A DNA stretch of 64,000 nt. It comes from Agitococcus lubricus (GTDB taxonomy: Bacteria; Pseudomonadota; Gammaproteobacteria; Pseudomonadales; Moraxellaceae). Below, piece after piece: positions 55,855 through 64,000 of this stretch; the stretch's first letter is position 1; each line of letters starts with the position of its first letter. The DNA lies in the NCBI RefSeq assembly GCF_003051055.1, contig NZ_QAON01000005.1:62001-126000 (forward strand). Reading direction: 5' to 3'. The translations under genes were made by a program, and so were the position numbers. The notes beneath the pieces were generated by a model, which saw only the letters and a list, made by a program, of their open reading frames with translations, had not been told where the DNA came from and ran no database searches.

Positions 55855-55985
55855 CCCTTCGACTCCGCTCAGGGTGCGCCTTTTTCGACTCAGCTCAGAG
55901 CGCACTCTTTAATCGCCTAATGAAGCCGTGATAGCTGAGTGTAATCGCGGTGGTTGCGCAAAGTGATGGTTGAGCGAAGTCGAAA
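55855..55985. repeat. Palindromic intergenic repeat, TTCGACT family, copy 5 (compound)
   Basis: CCCTTCGACTCCGCTCAGGG, then TTCGACTCAGCTCAGAG, and at the far end GGTTGAGCGAAGTCGAAA. At about 130 bases this copy is a compound of several arms. It occupies the atuF-atuG gap. Confidence 0.75.
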
Positions 55986-56008
55986 CCAAACCAAACTTGG
56001 AGAATCCT

Positions 56009-56827
56009 ATGTCTTTAAAAAATCAAACCGTCTTTATTACGGGTGCTAGCCGTGGTATTGGTCGCGCCATTGCCTTACGTTGTGCTCGTGAAGGTGCTAA
56101 TGTGGTAATTGCGGCCAAATCAAACGAGCCACATCCAAAACTGGGTGGTAGCATTCATAGTGTGGCTGATGAAGTGATTGCCGCAGGTGGCAAAGCTTTG
56201 GCTATTTTGTTAGATGTTCGTGATGAAGTCGCGGTACAAAAAGCCATGCAACAAGCGGCCGAGCATTTTGGTGGCATTGATATTTTAATTAACAATGCAG
56301 GCGCAATTGCCCTAAGCAATGTTGAAAACACACCGTTAAAAAAATACGATTTAATTCAATCCATCAATCATCGTGCAGTGTTTGTTTGTAGCCAAGCGGC
56401 TTTGCCCTATCTAAAAAAATCCAGTAACGGCCATATTTTGAGTTTATCGCCACCTATTAACCTCAATCCAAAATGGTTAACGGTGTTTGCACCTTATACC
56501 TTATCCAAATATGGCATGACGTTATTATCGATTGGCATGGCACAAGAATTTAAAGACTATGGCATTTGTGTCAACACTTTGTGGCCAGAAACCTATATTG
56601 CCACAGCCGCCGTCACTAACAATATTGCCAATGATGAAGCCGTCGATATTTGCCGTAAACCTGACATTATGGCTGATGCCGCCTTTGCCATTATTAGCCA
56701 CCGCGAAACAGGCCAACATTATTTAGATGAAGGAGTATTGCGTGCTTATGGCGTGACTGACTTTGACCACTATGCCTGCAATCCTGCAACCAAAGACCAA
56801 ATTCAACGTGATTTCTTTTTAGACTAA
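56009..56827 (+). CDS. atuG: Short-chain dehydrogenase AtuG
   Basis: A 272-residue SDR of the hydroxysteroid-dehydrogenase-like (HSDL2) type. The cofactor motif is FITGASRGIGRAIALRCARE, then ILINNAGAIALSNVENT, and the catalytic pair is in YTLSKYGMTLLSIGM (Tyr and Lys). The AAKSNEPHPKLGGSIHSVAD stretch is a hallmark of this group. It follows atuF, as in pseudomonads. The start at 56009 has a GGAG site. An in-frame ATG at 55970 lies inside the repeat. Confidence 0.87.
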   Translation: MSLKNQTVFITGASRGIGRAIALRCAREGANVVIAAKSNEPHPKLGGSIHSVADEVIAAGGKALAILLDVRDEVAVQKAMQQAAEHFGGIDILINNAGAIALSNVENTPLKKYDLIQSINHRAVFVCSQAALPYLKKSSNGHILSLSPPINLNPKWLTVFAPYTLSKYGMTLLSIGMAQEFKDYGICVNTLWPETYIATAAVTNNIANDEAVDICRKPDIMADAAFAIISHRETGQHYLDEGVLRAYGVTDFDHYACNPATKDQIQRDFFLD

Positions 56828-57553
56828 ATACATGCTTCTCTAGTGCTGTTGCCCGATGATTCGACTTATCTCAAAACAGGCAGCAGCTTTTAATTACTAT
56901 CCTTTTATTTGTTATTTTAGGCCATATTAGCAGTGATTTTAGGCATTTTTGGGCTATTTTTGCTAAATATGCCTTATAAATTACGTCAAGTCTTGCATGC
57001 AATCCAAGTTGCGGTTAAGTTAGGCGCGGCCTATGATGGCAGGCTAATGCTAAGTACTGCGTTTTGTGTCATAACACGGTTATGTTACCCGCAAAACAGC
57101 AAACACACGCTGTATGCAGTTGTTTACTCGACTCATCAGACGAACAACTCACAACCGACATCTTTAATGTCAGATTGCAGCATGTGTCTCAGACCTCATG
57201 TCGTTAGCTCTACGCCATCAATGGTAATAAATCACCGTGTTAATACTTAGAATTTGGTACGTTAATCCCAATTAGAGTCTTAGCGCGATTGCCGATAAAT
57301 ATCTCTTCTAATTGTTCGTCACAGTTTTCAGAGTATCATTCACTCGGCTATCGGTTAAGTATACAAATACTGAATGTTAATACGGTCAATCTAGCATTTT
57401 AGGACTATCACGACTATCGCTAATGGCAGGGTACTCTAGAGACGCATATAACACCGTCTAGAGTAAACCTAATGTCCTGCGATATATCCAAACGTCCCGA
57501 CTTCATTCGCCCCGTTTTTCGGTTGCGCCGCACGCCAGAGGATTTGTTTTCCC
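56828..57553. other. Long intergenic region between atuG and atuH
   Basis: A 726-base gap. I find no supported gene. A 105-codon frame at 56933-57250 has no recognisable features. A hairpin-like element lies at 57432-57465. The rest shows no tRNA-like or terminator fold that I can support. The atuH promoter is expected here. Confidence 0.5.
57432..57465. promoter_or_regulatory. Inverted repeat upstream of atuH
   Basis: TACTCTAGAGACG and CGTCTAGAGTA are inverted with a 2-base bulge around a 10-base loop, about 90 bases before the atuH start. It could be an operator or a hairpin. No partner protein is identified. Confidence 0.45.
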
Positions 57554-59380
57554 ATGAGTACACAAGATATTATTAAACCGATTGATGTCTTACGCAAAGC
57601 ACCAGCAGTTCTAAAAAAACTCCCTAAAATGGCTTATGGATTAGCCCTTGGCTCAAGTACTAATCCGACCAAAGTAGGCGGCTTAGGTTGGGCTCTAGAA
57701 AAAGCAACCAAAGCCAATCCTTATGGCAGTGCACTACTATACAAAGATACTCAGTTAAATTATTTGCAGTTTAATCAATGGGTTAACCGTATTGCCCATT
57801 ATTTCCTAGCGCAAGGACTGAAAAAAGGGGACGTCGTTGCGATTTTTATAGAAAATCGCCCCGAATTATTGGCCGCCGTGGGTGGTTTAGCCAAAATTGG
57901 CGTCACTTGTGCATTATTAAATACCTCACAGACCGGTAAAGTGTTAACGCACAGTTTTAACCTCGTTAAACCGAAAATGGCTATTGTCGGTGATGAATTA
58001 GTCAATGCATTTAATGATGTTCGTGCCGACTTAGTCGTAGGTGCAGATAAAACCTATTGGTTTGCTGACACAGATACCTTAAAAGACGCAGGTGCTGCGC
58101 CTGCAAATTTTAGAAATTTGGCGCTTGAAATCCAAAACTCTCCCAGCTATAACCCACCTACCACGAGTCAAGTATATTATAGCGATGGCCTATTTTATAT
58201 TTACACCTCTGGCACCACAGGCATGCCTAAAGCGGCCATTTTCAGTCATGGTCGTTGGATGAAAGCCTACGGGATTTTTGGCTCAGTCATGGACTTAAAT
58301 CACAGTGACATCATGTATGTCACCCTACCCTTTTACCATGCTACCGCAATGGCCGTTTGTTATGGCGCAATTTTATACGGCGGTGCAGGGGTAGCGATGC
58401 GTCGTAAGTTTTCTGCGCGTGAATTTTGGGATGATATTCGTAAATACAATGCTTCCGCGATTGGTTACGTGGGCGAATTATGCCGTTATTTGATGGAAGT
58501 CCCTGCCAAACCCGAAGACAAAGCACACCGTGTACGTAAAATGGTGGGGAATGGTATGCGTGCCAATATTTGGACACCATTCAAACAGCGTTTTGGTGTA
58601 GAAGAAGTATACGAGCTCTATGGCTCTTCTGAAGGGAATATTGGTTTTAACAACATTTTTAACTTTGATAATACGGTGGGTTTTTGTCCTTTACCCTATG
58701 CGATTGTTAAATATGACAAAGAAAACGATAAGCCTGTACGCGATGCCAATGGCTTTATGGTTAAAGCAGCCAAAGGTGAAGCAGGTCTCTTGATTGGCAA
58801 AATTACCGAACGTACACCGTTTGATGGTTATACCGACCCTGCCAAAAATGAATCATGTATCTTAAAAGATGTATTCGAAAAAGGTGACCGCTACTTTAAT
58901 ACGGGCGACCTCGTGCGTGACATTGGCTTCCGTCATGCGCAATTTGTTGACCGTTTAGGTGATACTTTCCGCTGGAAAGGCGAAAATGTGTCCACCACCG
59001 AAGTGGAAAATCTCATGTGCAGTTATCCTGCCTTGGCAGAAGCGGTGGTTTATGGGGTAGAAATTCCCAATACCAATGGCCGCGCGGGGATGGCTGCGAT
59101 TACCCCGCACGAAGGCATGACCATTGACTATAGTGGCTTATTAGAACATTTACGCAAAGAAATGCCCGCGTATGCCATTCCCGTCTTTTTGCGCTTACAG
59201 CAAAAAATGGAAACGACAGGCACATTCAAATATCAAAAAAACAATCTGAAAAAAGATAGTTTTGATATTAATGCCACACATGGCGAGCCTTTGTTTGTCT
59301 GGTTGCCTGGTACTAACAGTTACCAAGCCATCACCCCCGAAATTTGGGAAAACATTCATAAAGGCACGTATCGTTTCTAA
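57554..59380 (+). CDS. atuH: Very-long-chain-type acyl-CoA synthetase AtuH
   Basis: 608 residues of the FATP/very-long-chain acyl-CoA synthetase group. The AMP-binding loop is FYIYTSGTTGMPKAAIFSHG, the second block is YELYGSSEGNIGF, and the C-terminal DRLGDTFRWKGENVSTTEVE is complete. It activates an acid (citronellic or geranic acid in the atu pathway, or long-chain fatty acid) to its CoA ester. Position at the end of the atu set, in the same order as in P. aeruginosa, supports AtuH. It is separated by 726 bases, so it likely has its own promoter. Confidence 0.87.
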   Translation: MSTQDIIKPIDVLRKAPAVLKKLPKMAYGLALGSSTNPTKVGGLGWALEKATKANPYGSALLYKDTQLNYLQFNQWVNRIAHYFLAQGLKKGDVVAIFIENRPELLAAVGGLAKIGVTCALLNTSQTGKVLTHSFNLVKPKMAIVGDELVNAFNDVRADLVVGADKTYWFADTDTLKDAGAAPANFRNLALEIQNSPSYNPPTTSQVYYSDGLFYIYTSGTTGMPKAAIFSHGRWMKAYGIFGSVMDLNHSDIMYVTLPFYHATAMAVCYGAILYGGAGVAMRRKFSAREFWDDIRKYNASAIGYVGELCRYLMEVPAKPEDKAHRVRKMVGNGMRANIWTPFKQRFGVEEVYELYGSSEGNIGFNNIFNFDNTVGFCPLPYAIVKYDKENDKPVRDANGFMVKAAKGEAGLLIGKITERTPFDGYTDPAKNESCILKDVFEKGDRYFNTGDLVRDIGFRHAQFVDRLGDTFRWKGENVSTTEVENLMCSYPALAEAVVYGVEIPNTNGRAGMAAITPHEGMTIDYSGLLEHLRKEMPAYAIPVFLRLQQKMETTGTFKYQKNNLKKDSFDINATHGEPLFVWLPGTNSYQAITPEIWENIHKGTYRF

Positions 59381-59395
59381 TCGCTGCTTTGTTTT

Positions 59396-59423
59396 AAAAG
59401 GGCTGGTTCTCCAGCCCTTTTTG
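59396..59423 (+). terminator. Rho-independent terminator after atuH
   Basis: AAAGGGCTGG (59397-59406) pairs with CCAGCCCTTT (59411-59420) around a 4-base loop, followed by T residues. It is 16 bases beyond the atuH stop. Confidence 0.9.
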
Positions 59424-59562
59424 TTTAGCAAATAAGCAAAGATACTGATTTTGTTTATTTTATAGTCTTTTGAATGATTTTTTTTGGTAAAAACTATTGC
59501 ATAGTTTTCAAAAACATTTAATATACGCGGCCTCAGCGATGCTAACGCTGAAACGCAAAGAT

Positions 59563-59638
59563 GGGTTGGTAGCTCAGTCGGTAGAGCAGTTGGCTTTTAA
59601 CCAATTGGTCGTGGGTTCGAATCCCGCCCAACCCACCA
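59563..59638 (+). tRNA. tRNA-Lys (anticodon UUU)
   Basis: A 76-base cloverleaf. The acceptor stem GGGTTGG pairs with CCAACCC, the D arm is GCTC/GAGC, the anticodon arm is GTTGG/CCAAT with loop CTTTTAA (anticodon TTT), the T arm is GTGGG-TTCGAAT-CCCGC, and the 3' CCA is encoded. It is the only tRNA seen in the window, and it stands directly before prophage genes. Confidence 0.97.
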
Positions 59639-59648
59639 TCTTAAATAT

Positions 59649-59685
59649 AAAAAAGCCTGTAATATCAATAATTACAGGCTTTTTT
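59649..59685 (+). terminator. Terminator between tRNA-Lys and prophage
   Basis: A perfect 15-bp stem, AAAAAAGCCTGTAAT (59649-59663) with ATTACAGGCTTTTTT (59671-59685), around a 7-base loop. It can stop transcription both from the tRNA and from the opposing tail-fibre gene. Confidence 0.88.
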
Positions 59686-59742
59686 GTTTTTTGTGCTTTT
59701 TTATGATTGTCTGATATTTTTTTTAGTGTCTGATAAAACTCT

Positions 59743-61383
59743 TTAAGAGCTTATAAAATACTCAGACTCCAAAGTCGCAACAACATAATTAGTTTGATTA
59801 GAATTAAATCCTAATGGCGGAGTAACAGTTAATACGAGGGGTGTTAGAGCACCTGTAGTTCCTGATGCTGCTACCCCATAGGTAGTACTAACATAATCAC
59901 TACCGATTGTCGAAGTCCCAATAACCGCCACTGTATCCCCATTTCTTACTTTACGAGTCTTGAATACACGCTCCCCCGACATCATCCAATCACGCCGATT
60001 GGGTTGCCCAGAATTGTCAGGTGTTTGATATACTTGAAAAGCTAAACGATGAATAGCTAACGAGTCTTTATCAACAGAAGTCGTTAATGCTAATGGCACC
60101 ATATTTGCTGTTGTTGCGTTATTACCATCTTGTGTTATCTGAAAAGTATTTGAGGCAGTGTTAGAACCACGTAGGTTAGTCCGAACGCGATAATGCCCTA
60201 AAACACTTAAACTACCCTCAATAACGGTGTCACTGAATGTAATAGTTAAGTTACGTGCATTTTTAATATGTACGTTAGAGCCGCTCACTACACAACCTAT
60301 ACAGTTTTCTAAAATAACATTATTCCCTGTAATGTCGTTGCCTGAACCACCGATGTTAATGCTGTCTGCACCCGAAATTGTGATATTTTGCCCGCCTACA
60401 GTTCGAGAGCGTAGACCAGTGACGTTGTTGCCATCATTTTGTCCATCAATCGTTTTAAGCGCATTTTCGCGAGCAAGTGTAAAAAAACGATTATCAGCAC
60501 CTTCATCAATATGATCGGTGTCACTTGCAGTCGCAACAGCCCCTAACCCTAGATTAGCCCGAGCTTGAGCTTTATAAGCTATACTTAGACTTTGAACAAT
60601 TGAGCCTAAGACAGCTTCTTCAGCGAGTGATTCTGTAGTCGGATAATCGTCTGTGTTTGGTGACACCAAAGTATTAACTTTGTTGTTGGTGTTCTCAGGC
60701 GTGAAGCCTAAGTTACCTTCTTGTACAGACCAATCTAAGGCCGACGTTGGTGATGGGTTATCTACACGAGCAAACAGCATATCGCCATTATTGACGACAT
60801 CACCCGTTAAGGCCAAAGTGTATTGGCCGTTTGTTAAACCTCGAATAACCCAAGCATAGCCTGCTTTAACAGGATTACCATCCAAGGTATCTATTGCTTC
60901 GGGGTAATTACCTGTGCCACTTTGGGGGTCATAACTACCCTGAAACTTGAATACCGAGACAACGACAGCATCAGCATAGGCTTTAGCATTATCTTCAGCA
61001 GTCTGAGCAGCCGTAGCAATGTCATCTGTTAGCGTTTGTACCGCCATATCAGTGTATTGTGCGGCTTCTGAATATTTCTGGTCTGTATAACTGGCGGCGT
61101 CTTCTGCATTCTGCAAAATCTTTTCATCCAGAATACGGCCTTGATTTGCGCTCAATGCAGCATCAGTGCGAGTTGACTCTAAGCTATCAATCACATCAAT
61201 TGAGTCAGTACCATTTTGAACCTCAACTGTTAAAACACCTCCACTTAAACTTACTTGAACAGCAGCACCCACAAAATTAATTACCTGAGCTTCTCCAAGC
61301 AAAATACCTTCATCTTTGTACGCTGTTTTTTCCCCTGTTAAACCAAACACCCCAGGAATGCCTACAGTTACTACTTCACCCAT
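59743..61383 (-). CDS. Prophage tail fibre protein with beta-helix segment
   Basis: About 546 residues. The N-terminal baseplate-side part includes the coil-like stretch ILDEKILQNAEDAASYTDQK and AKAYADAVVVS. It is followed by LSIAYKAQARANLGLGAVAT (typical tail-fibre LGLG junction) and then a beta-helix-like run VGGQNITISGADSINIGGSG, NITIS and NVILENCIGCVVS. The C-terminus is a receptor-side domain I do not recognise. The start at 61383 (MGEVVTVGIP) has TGAGGA upstream. It is the terminal late gene, transcribed toward tRNA-Lys. Confidence 0.8.
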   Translation of the reverse strand: MGEVVTVGIPGVFGLTGEKTAYKDEGILLGEAQVINFVGAAVQVSLSGGVLTVEVQNGTDSIDVIDSLESTRTDAALSANQGRILDEKILQNAEDAASYTDQKYSEAAQYTDMAVQTLTDDIATAAQTAEDNAKAYADAVVVSVFKFQGSYDPQSGTGNYPEAIDTLDGNPVKAGYAWVIRGLTNGQYTLALTGDVVNNGDMLFARVDNPSPTSALDWSVQEGNLGFTPENTNNKVNTLVSPNTDDYPTTESLAEEAVLGSIVQSLSIAYKAQARANLGLGAVATASDTDHIDEGADNRFFTLARENALKTIDGQNDGNNVTGLRSRTVGGQNITISGADSINIGGSGNDITGNNVILENCIGCVVSGSNVHIKNARNLTITFSDTVIEGSLSVLGHYRVRTNLRGSNTASNTFQITQDGNNATTANMVPLALTTSVDKDSLAIHRLAFQVYQTPDNSGQPNRRDWMMSGERVFKTRKVRNGDTVAVIGTSTIGSDYVSTTYGVAASGTTGALTPLVLTVTPPLGFNSNQTNYVVATLESEYFISS

Positions 61384-61426
61384 AATTAAATCCTCAAAAG
61401 CCTCAAGCAATGAGGCTTAATTATTA

Positions 61427-61837
61427 TTAGCGTGTCACGTTATCAACGATAGCTACACGACCTTCTAAATAACGAGTCACGATTCCAGAAGGTGAAATTA
61501 GCTCTAAGTCATAAAGAGCAATTTTACCTTCAGACTCATAAGGTAATTCGCCGATTGGCCCTGGTTCTGTGACCTTGCCTTTGCTATTTAAGCCAGACGT
61601 GTCTAATGCAGTGGTAATAGCAGCCGTTACGTTAATAGTAATAACACCATAATCACAAGTAATGCCGCCATTTTCAGTTGTTAAATCCAAAACAACGACT
61701 TCGCTTGATACTGCACTACGAACTTGCATACGTGCAGTAAAATCACGAATATCTGCGTCTGGCCCTGCTTTTAAAAATAATTGACGTTGAAAATCTGCAC
61801 CTTTTTCAATAATAAAATCACGTTTACGTGCTGGCAT
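61427..61837 (-). CDS. Small phage tail/baseplate protein
   Basis: A 136-residue protein beginning MPARKRDFIIEKGADFQRQL, with RDFTARMQVRSAV and, near the C-terminus, IALYDLELISPSGIVTRYLE. This pattern (ligand-like beta strands with T-A-R-M-Q) is found in small tail-associated proteins encoded just before tail fibres in many prophages. It probably mediates tail-tip or fibre attachment, which is an inference from position. It is followed by the fibre gene after about 40 bases. Confidence 0.7.
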   Translation of the reverse strand: MPARKRDFIIEKGADFQRQLFLKAGPDADIRDFTARMQVRSAVSSEVVVLDLTTENGGITCDYGVITINVTAAITTALDTSGLNSKGKVTEPGPIGELPYESEGKIALYDLELISPSGIVTRYLEGRVAIVDNVTR

Positions 61838-61892
61838 TTTTATGCTCCAAATAAAAAAGGCTGCACAAGCAGCCTATTGTTGATATTGTTAA

Positions 61893-64000
61893 TTACGTTA
61901 CAGTACCTAAAATACTGCCCACATTTTGCCAAGTAATAAAACTATTGCCGTGTATTGCATCACCAGCAATACCACCAGCCCCTGGTGTAAATGATGAGGG
62001 GTATGATGGACTGCCTCCATCTTCTCCATTTTGTGCCAAATCCCCCCCTTTACCTCCATTTGCTGTATAGCCAAATGGTGAAGGAGTTGATTTACAAAAC
62101 TTTATACCTGGATTGCCCCCTTGTGTTTTGCTTGCTGTTTTACCTGCTGTTTCAAAATCATTATCTGTAAAATAATACTCAATACCATCTACAAATTGAT
62201 GTATGTAGCCTCGGTTGCCACCAAATCCAATTGGCGCACCACCACCACCACCACCTGAATACTCAGATGTAATGTCATCACCTAAAAGCATTGCAATACC
62301 TGCACCACCACCACCACCACCAGCTGAAATAGTCCCGTTATTATCTATAGTTATTGCGTAATTAGCTAAAATAGCATTACCACCATTTTCACCATTACTA
62401 CCAAAAACGAAATCAATTTCATCAGGTTTAGGTGGGCTATTTGAGGATTGATAATACCAACACGCATCCGCACCTTTGCCACCACGACCTGCAATTACTC
62501 CATTATTAACTAGCAAAAGCGTAACACCAGCAGGCCATCTATCATCAACAACTATTGCATAATCATTAACCGTTGCACTGGTTATTAGCACATTTTCAAA
62601 AACGGTAAATGTAATAATGTCACCAGCTTCTGGAATACCCCAAATACTGACAAATCTATCGTATAAATTAACTCCAGCTACTTCATCAATAGAAAATGGA
62701 ACAGGTTTTTGATTGCCGATTGGTATCGCTGTACTAACTTGTTGCGCTTTATATTTAATATCATCCCTATCAGTTGGCTGTGCAAAAATAACTTCCATCG
62801 GTACACTTGCCAACTCACCAGTCACACTTTGAATTTTGCGTGTTTGAGCATAAAACAAGTCACCCACTTTTAGCTGCAAGGCAGGCGTTAAATTAAACTC
62901 AATAATTTGTGGTGGGTCTCGATACGTTTTTAACAACGCATCCGCTAAAGCATTAGCTCTACCCAAACTATTTTTATTAAACCAACGACTAAAAATTTTT
63001 TTAACGATATTTGAGCCATATTCAAAGTCGCTAATCGCTTCTAAATTAGGCGTAGCAACACGCAATTCATAGTTTTTTAAGTCGTCTAACTTTTCTGTCG
63101 GCTTTTTTTGTGCTAAATAAATTAAAACTGTACTAATACGTTGGTTTGTATCTGTTTTTACATCAATACTTTTTGTTAAAAAATGACTTTCATCACTTAA
63201 AACAGGCAATGTATTAGGCAATGGTTTAATGGCTCTAAATCGTATCTGTTGATCTAATTCGTCCCACCAAACGCGACACGTACCTTGTTCAGTTAATTCA
63301 CCAATAAGCGTATTTATGCCAGTTGGTTCGGGTATATCGGCACTCCAAACACCTGCTAAATAAGCAGTTGCCTCAGCGTCCCACGCTGGCTTGTCAATGT
63401 AACTGGTACTTATTCCGCTATACGTGGTTAAAAGCTCATAAATAACGTCTTGGATTTTTTGAGTAACAAAAATACCCACTTCTTGAACGGTATCATCTGC
63501 TTTATGATCTTCTGCTTTAGTATTACTTACACCACGAACCACAGTAAATGTATCACCTGAGCGCGTGTAGCTCATCATCTCGCCGCTAATCGCTAATTTA
63601 CCACTGGTTTTATACTGGCTACCTACTCCACTAGGGGTAATAGTAAAACTGGTTTGAATTGCGTCAATATTGGCACTTAAACGACCGTTTGACGGCTTTG
63701 GAAACAAGGCTTTTTTATCATCTGCCAGTTTTAGAATATCTTTAGCGACAATTTTAACGCTGTCGTCTTTGGCTATACCTTGTAATTGCTCAATAACATA
63801 AACGCTATTAACAAAGTTAGCCCAATCAAAACCATTTTTGATTAAATAACCACGTCTGACACGTAAAACACGGTTTTCATAAAACGGATTACGTGCTTTA
63901 AACTTGCCCCAAAATGTGCCTTGGTTAGTCCGTTCGCTAAAATAAGGGTCTATTTCGGTGTCTGGCCACGGCGCATCAATAAAGCTAATAGACACACTAC
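61893..64000 (-). CDS. Prophage tail tip/adhesin protein with Gly-rich C-terminus (cut by window end)
   Basis: At least 700 residues, and the frame continues past the window (a Ser codon precedes the GTG at 63995), so the N-terminus is not defined. The N-terminal half resembles tail-hub/tip proteins (VLRVRRGYLIKNGFDWANFV, RDPPQIIEFNLTPALQLKVG). The C-terminal about 200 residues are strongly Gly-rich (ISAGGGGGGAGIAML, YSGGGGGGAPIGFGG, GAGGIAGDAIHGNSFITWQN), a layout found in phage receptor-binding tips that form polyglycine-type sandwiches. It is the first visible gene of the late tail block. Confidence 0.75.
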   Translation of the reverse strand, partial: SVSISFIDAPWPDTEIDPYFSERTNQGTFWGKFKARNPFYENRVLRVRRGYLIKNGFDWANFVNSVYVIEQLQGIAKDDSVKIVAKDILKLADDKKALFPKPSNGRLSANIDAIQTSFTITPSGVGSQYKTSGKLAISGEMMSYTRSGDTFTVVRGVSNTKAEDHKADDTVQEVGIFVTQKIQDVIYELLTTYSGISTSYIDKPAWDAEATAYLAGVWSADIPEPTGINTLIGELTEQGTCRVWWDELDQQIRFRAIKPLPNTLPVLSDESHFLTKSIDVKTDTNQRISTVLIYLAQKKPTEKLDDLKNYELRVATPNLEAISDFEYGSNIVKKIFSRWFNKNSLGRANALADALLKTYRDPPQIIEFNLTPALQLKVGDLFYAQTRKIQSVTGELASVPMEVIFAQPTDRDDIKYKAQQVSTAIPIGNQKPVPFSIDEVAGVNLYDRFVSIWGIPEAGDIITFTVFENVLITSATVNDYAIVVDDRWPAGVTLLLVNNGVIAGRGGKGADACWYYQSSNSPPKPDEIDFVFGSNGENGGNAILANYAITIDNNGTISAGGGGGGAGIAMLLGDDITSEYSGGGGGGAPIGFGGNRGYIHQFVDGIEYYFTDNDFETAGKTASKTQGGNPGIKFCKSTPSPFGYTANGGKGGDLAQNGEDGGSPSYPSSFTPGAGGIAGDAIHGNSFITWQNVGSILGTVT

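Noticed and set aside
56933-57250. A 105-codon open frame in the atuG-atuH gap
   Set aside because: No ribosome site, no recognisable domain, composition like non-coding DNA, and the frame has no homology hint. Left as intergenic.
62220-62340. ACC/CCA triplet runs that look like a microsatellite or CRISPR-like repeat
   Set aside because: They encode glycine runs in the phage tip protein, and there are no spacers of constant length.
1-64000. A CRISPR array or a defence island
   Set aside because: No regularly spaced direct repeats, no Cas, and no restriction or toxin-type nuclease genes seen.

Overview
The window is a moderately low-GC gammaproteobacterial chromosome segment, most likely from a Moraxellaceae-type organism (Acinetobacter/Psychrobacter/Agitococcus-like). 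This assignment is an inference from a complete Na+-translocating NADH:quinone reductase operon, a long-form (about 490 aa) GAPDH, a galU-gpi-ugd-pgm sugar-precursor block like that bordering Acinetobacter capsule loci, and sdhE/ygfX divergent from ygfZ. No rRNA or species-specific marker is present.

Layout. 1-11 kb is housekeeping: the end of nadB, ygfX/sdhE and ygfZ, a K+ channel with a DUF6394 partner, a methyltransferase, a HIBYL-CoA hydrolase-like protein with uracil-DNA glycosylase, a TetR regulator, a glycerophosphodiesterase, a lipoprotein gene broken by a stop codon, and a DUF4188 protein. 10.7-18.4 kb (minus strand) holds nqrABCDEF, a strong hairpin terminator, then apbE-nqrM-gdx. 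18.4-23.6 kb has a MITE-like repeat, long GAPDH, a DUF1244 protein, an acyltransferase and an ABC1/UbiB-type kinase.

23.7-46.1 kb is an exopolysaccharide locus in alternating blocks: pgm, an aberrant ugd paralogue, gpi and galU; wcaJ; canonical ugd, gmm, fcl and gmd; a pyruvyl transferase, a WcaF-like acetyltransferase and a secreted beta-helix protein (with a second MITE at its start); then wcaI, a GT2, a Wzy-like polymerase, two GT4s and manC. Together these would supply UDP-Glc, UDP-GlcA, GDP-Man and GDP-L-Fuc, start the repeat unit on undecaprenyl phosphate, decorate it with acetate and pyruvate, and polymerise it. This is a colanic-acid-like recipe. No flippase or Wza/Wzb/Wzc export genes are seen.

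46.3-59.4 kb is a complete atuR-atuABCDEFGH cluster for acyclic terpene (citronellol/geraniol) catabolism, with a perfect 18-bp palindrome in the atuR/atuA promoter region. The gaps between its genes are filled with several families of palindromic intergenic repeats. 59.5-64 kb has tRNA-Lys(UUU), a strong terminator and the distal late end of a prophage (tail tip, a small tail protein, a tail fibre) that runs off the window.

The least explained items are the ugd paralogue that has lost its catalytic cysteine and Rossmann glycines, the pair of related TA-flanked MITEs, and the repeats placed at near-constant distance before atu start codons.
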